This document shows positions 6,255 to 7,513 of a stretch of 7,513 nucleotides of DNA, one piece after another. Origin of the DNA: Nitriliruptoraceae bacterium (GTDB taxonomy: Bacteria; Actinomycetota; Nitriliruptoria; Nitriliruptorales; Nitriliruptoraceae); contig SKII01000106.1 in the NCBI GenBank assembly GCA_007116505.1, forward strand, positions 1 to 7,513, in the 5' to 3' direction. Both the position numbers and the translations under genes were made by a program. The notes under the pieces were generated by a model. It was not told the origin of the DNA, ran no database searches, and saw only the letters and a program-made list of their open reading frames with translations. Numbering within the stretch: the stretch's first letter is position 1; the number at the start of each line of letters is the position of its first letter.

Positions 6255-6411
6255 CCGGTCCTCCATGGCGACGATGGCGAGACGGTAGTGCCGGGAGGGG
6301 ACATGCCGGGACAGGTCGCGCACGTGCGCGGGCGCGACGACTACCGTCGCGCGCCAGCGCCGGGTCGCATCGCTGTGGCGACGCGCCGGTGTCGCAACGA
6401 GAGGGTCTGCC
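6255..6411. promoter_or_regulatory. Divergent intergenic region between the nucleotidase gene and mihF
   Basis: These 157 bases must hold the start signals for both divergent units. Visible structure includes a perfect 14-bp palindrome CGCGCACGTGCGCG (6317-6330) and a direct repeat TGCCGGGA (6289-6296 and 6304-6311). Inverted arms match at 12 of 13 bases (6277-6289 and 6340-6352), with the core GACGGTAGT/ACTACCGTC exact. A hairpin has 8-bp arms GCGCGACG/CGTCGCGC (6332-6339, 6345-6352) and a 5-base loop. Each inverted arm holds TACCGT, a TANNNT-type -10 candidate pointing outward (plus strand 6342-6347, minus strand 6287-6282). No convincing -35 is seen on either side. mihF has GAGAGGG at 6399-6405 as its ribosome site. 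Operator or promoter roles are inferred; in DNA this GC-rich some self-complementarity is expected by chance. Confidence 0.45.
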
Positions 6412-6741
6412 GTGTCCGTCCCCGAGCTCGACGACGACGCCCGTCGGCGTGCGTCACGCAGCGCCGTCGAGGCGAGGCGTGTGCGTGCGGAGTGGAAGGC
6501 GCGTCTCGCCGACGGCCGTGCGTGCCTGGCCGACCTGATCGCGGCGGCCGCGGACGAGCCGGCGCTCGCGGGGATGCGGGTCTCCGATGCGCTCGGCTCG
6601 CTGCCGGGTGTCGGGCCCCGCGGCGTCGAGCGCATCCTCGAGGCCTGCGCCATCGCTCCGTCCCGGCGCGTCCGCGGGCTCGGGGCTCGGCAGAGGGACG
6701 TGCTGCTCTCCGGGGACTGGGGCCGCAGGAGGGACGCGTGA
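6412..6741 (+). CDS. mihF: Actinobacterial integration host factor (mIHF)
   Basis: mIHF is a nucleoid-associated, DNA-bending protein of actinobacteria, first known as the host factor for mycobacteriophage L5 integration. It is unrelated in fold to HU/IHF. The 109-residue protein has a basic N-terminal helix (RRRASRSAVEARRVRAEWKARL, residues 11-32) followed by the helix-two-turn-helix region. That region includes VSDALGSLPGVGPRGVERIL (57-76), APSRRVRGLG (82-91) and RQRDVLL (93-99), all hallmarks of the family. A short basic tail (SGDWGRRRDA) follows the usual end. The GTG start at 6412 has GAGAGGG about 6 bases upstream and gives the usual family length. It overlaps gmk by GTGA, and the mihF-gmk-rpoZ order is the standard actinobacterial one. 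Here its upstream neighbour is a divergent gene rather than pyrF. Confidence 0.93.
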   Translation: MSVPELDDDARRRASRSAVEARRVRAEWKARLADGRACLADLIAAAADEPALAGMRVSDALGSLPGVGPRGVERILEACAIAPSRRVRGLGARQRDVLLSGDWGRRRDA

Positions 6742-7349
6742 CCGAGCTCGGTGGGAGCGGATCGCCGGCATTGGACCCCGGTGGCCGACGTGGCCTCGTC
6801 GTCGTCGTGTCCGGACCGTCCGGGGTCGGGAAGGGCAGCGTGCACGCGGGACTCCACGGGCTCCTCGACGGTCTCGAGGTGTCCGTGTCGGCCACCACCC
6901 GGTCGCCGCGTCCGGGGGAGCGCGACGGCGTGGCCTACCACTTCGTCGACGGAGGGACGTTCGACCGCATGGTCGTCACCGGTGCGCTGCTGGAGTGGGC
7001 GGAGTACGCGGGGCATCGCTACGGCACCCCGCGCGACCCCCTCGAGGAGGCGGTCGGGAGGGGACGGACGGTCCTGCTCGAGATCGAGGTCCAGGGAGCG
7101 CTGCAGGTGCGCGCGGGTCTCCCCGAAGCGCTCCTCATCTTCCTCGTCCCGCCCACCTTCGACGAGCTCGAGCGCCGGCTGCGCGACCGGGGCACGGAGG
7201 ACGAGGCGACCATCCTCGACCGCCTGGAGGTCGCCCGTCGCGAGATGGCTGCCGCGGACGCCTTCGACCACGTCGTCGTGAACGACGACCTCGACCGCTG
7301 CACCCGCGAGGTCGCCGACCTGATCGCGAAGGCTCGCAGCGGCCTCTGA
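6738..7349 (+). CDS. gmk: Guanylate kinase
   Basis: Gmk phosphorylates GMP to GDP with ATP, an essential step to GTP and dGTP. The 203-residue protein has a P-loop SGPSGVGKGS (25-34, Lys32). The GMP-binding segment is SATTRSPRPG with ERDG and the Tyr of VAYHF (51-69), and it continues with EWAEYAGHRYGTPR (86-99). The LLEIEVQGALQV strand-helix is at 113-124, and the lid region has RLRDRGTEDEATILDRL (147-163). NDDLD (182-186) closes the core. Its first ~18 residues are Gly/Ser-rich and extend beyond the E. coli enzyme. GTG at 6738 overlaps the mihF stop (GTGA), and AGGAGG (6727-6732) lies 5 bases upstream, so the start is well supported. The long open frame upstream is shadow sequence. It is cytosolic. 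Confidence 0.97.
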   Translation: MTELGGSGSPALDPGGRRGLVVVVSGPSGVGKGSVHAGLHGLLDGLEVSVSATTRSPRPGERDGVAYHFVDGGTFDRMVVTGALLEWAEYAGHRYGTPRDPLEEAVGRGRTVLLEIEVQGALQVRAGLPEALLIFLVPPTFDELERRLRDRGTEDEATILDRLEVARREMAAADAFDHVVVNDDLDRCTREVADLIAKARSGL

Positions 7350-7356
7350 CCCGGGC

Positions 7357-7404
7357 TATCCTCCACGCACCGCGTCGTCGCGGGTCCCCATCGGAGGCAC
7401 TCCC
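7357..7404 (+). promoter_or_regulatory. Possible rpoZ promoter (-10) and leader
   Basis: Eight bases after the gmk stop lies TATCCT (7357-7362), preceded by GGGC, which fits the TANNNT -10 pattern of actinobacterial housekeeping promoters. No clear -35 is present at 17-18 bases upstream. A small hairpin CCGCG-tcgt-CGCGG (7370-7383) would fall at the start of the transcript. GGAGG at 7393-7397 is a strong ribosome site placed 7 bases before ATC at 7405. The heptamer CCCATCG occurs twice, 15 bases apart (7387-7393 and 7402-7408), flanking that ribosome site. The promoter is inferred; the ribosome site is directly visible. Confidence 0.45.
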
Positions 7405-7513
7405 ATCGCTGAGTTCGACGTCCTGCGCTCGAAGGTCGACTCGACCTTCCACCTCGTGCACCTCGCGGCCAAGCGCGCCCGCGAGATCAACGGCTACTAC
7501 GCCCACCTCGGCG
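7405..7513 (+). CDS. rpoZ: RNA polymerase omega subunit, N-terminal part (3' end outside window); apparent ATC start
   Basis: Omega binds the beta' subunit and helps assemble and stabilise RNA polymerase. The 36 codons visible give IAEFDVLRSKVDSTFHLV, then HLAAKRAREI (19-28) and NGYYAHLG (29-36). These match the conserved RpoZ start, in which AAKRAR-x-IN and YY-x-LG are typical of actinobacteria. The position after gmk confirms the identity. The start is odd. In this frame no ATG, GTG, TTG or CTG occurs between the TGA at 7321-7323 and the conserved region. The GGAGG at 7393-7397 points to ATC at 7405, where a Met-Ala-Glu start would be expected. The first in-frame GTG downstream (Val18) would delete conserved residues. 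Either ATC is the real start codon or the third base is a sequencing error for ATG. Product confidence is high; start confidence is moderate. Confidence 0.9.
   Translation, partial: MAEFDVLRSKVDSTFHLVHLAAKRAREINGYYAHLG

Noticed and set aside
5589..6737. Upstream extension of the gmk frame
   Set aside because: It crosses pyrE, the nucleotidase gene and mihF as shadow sequence. GTG at 6738 has AGGAGG and gives the normal family length.
6255..7271. Upstream extension of the nucleotidase frame through mihF and gmk
   Set aside because: It is antisense to two certain genes and has no motifs. GGAGG before ATG at 6254 marks the real start.
7370..7383. CCGCG-tcgt-CGCGG hairpin considered as a gmk terminator
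   Set aside because: The stem is only 5 bp and no T-run follows; it lies after a possible rpoZ -10, so a leader role is at least as likely.

Overview
This window is very GC-rich (about 70% or more by eye, not computed). It carries the end of a de novo pyrimidine operon and the start of the actinobacterial mihF-gmk-rpoZ cluster. The short mIHF-type DNA-binding protein just upstream of guanylate kinase and the omega subunit points to an actinobacterium. A class 1B dihydroorotate dehydrogenase (PyrD plus the iron-sulfur flavoprotein PyrK), a short type 1 PyrF and an E. coli-like long PyrE are unlike Streptomyces or Mycobacterium. They suggest a deeper-branching lineage such as Nitriliruptoria, Acidimicrobiia or Thermoleophilia; this placement is an inference.

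Layout. Positions 1-4896 (+) hold carB (5' end outside the window), pyrK, pyrD and pyrF, each overlapping the next by 4 bases (ATGA, ATGA, GTGA), so this is a tightly coupled translational unit. Positions 4891-4960 are a five-copy 14-bp tandem repeat that begins in the last codons of pyrF and fills most of the 67-bp gap to a convergent gene. Positions 4964-6254 (-) are a two-gene unit: a HAD-fold 5'(3')-deoxyribonucleotidase-like gene followed by pyrE, overlapping by 8 bases. Positions 6255-6411 are a divergent intergenic region with palindromes and a 13-bp imperfect inverted repeat. Positions 6412-7349 (+) are mihF and gmk, overlapping by 4 bases (GTGA). A 55-bp gap with a possible -10 element then leads to rpoZ, which runs off the window's end and appears to start with ATC.

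How the genes work together. CarB makes carbamoyl phosphate. PyrDK oxidises dihydroorotate to orotate with NAD+. PyrE adds PRPP to give OMP, and PyrF decarboxylates OMP to UMP. The nucleotidase beside pyrE would act on pyrimidine monophosphates if its family assignment is right, so it may be a drain or salvage valve on the same pathway. Gmk supplies GDP. mIHF and omega belong to nucleoid and transcription functions that share this locus in actinobacteria.

The least ordinary points are the ATC start of rpoZ, the reversed nucleotidase-pyrE block between pyrF and mihF (a PyrE form atypical for actinobacteria), the 14-bp repeat at the convergent junction, and the structured divergent region. I found no CRISPR array, insertion sequence, tRNA or rRNA, and nothing that clearly amounts to an undescribed defence or mobile system.
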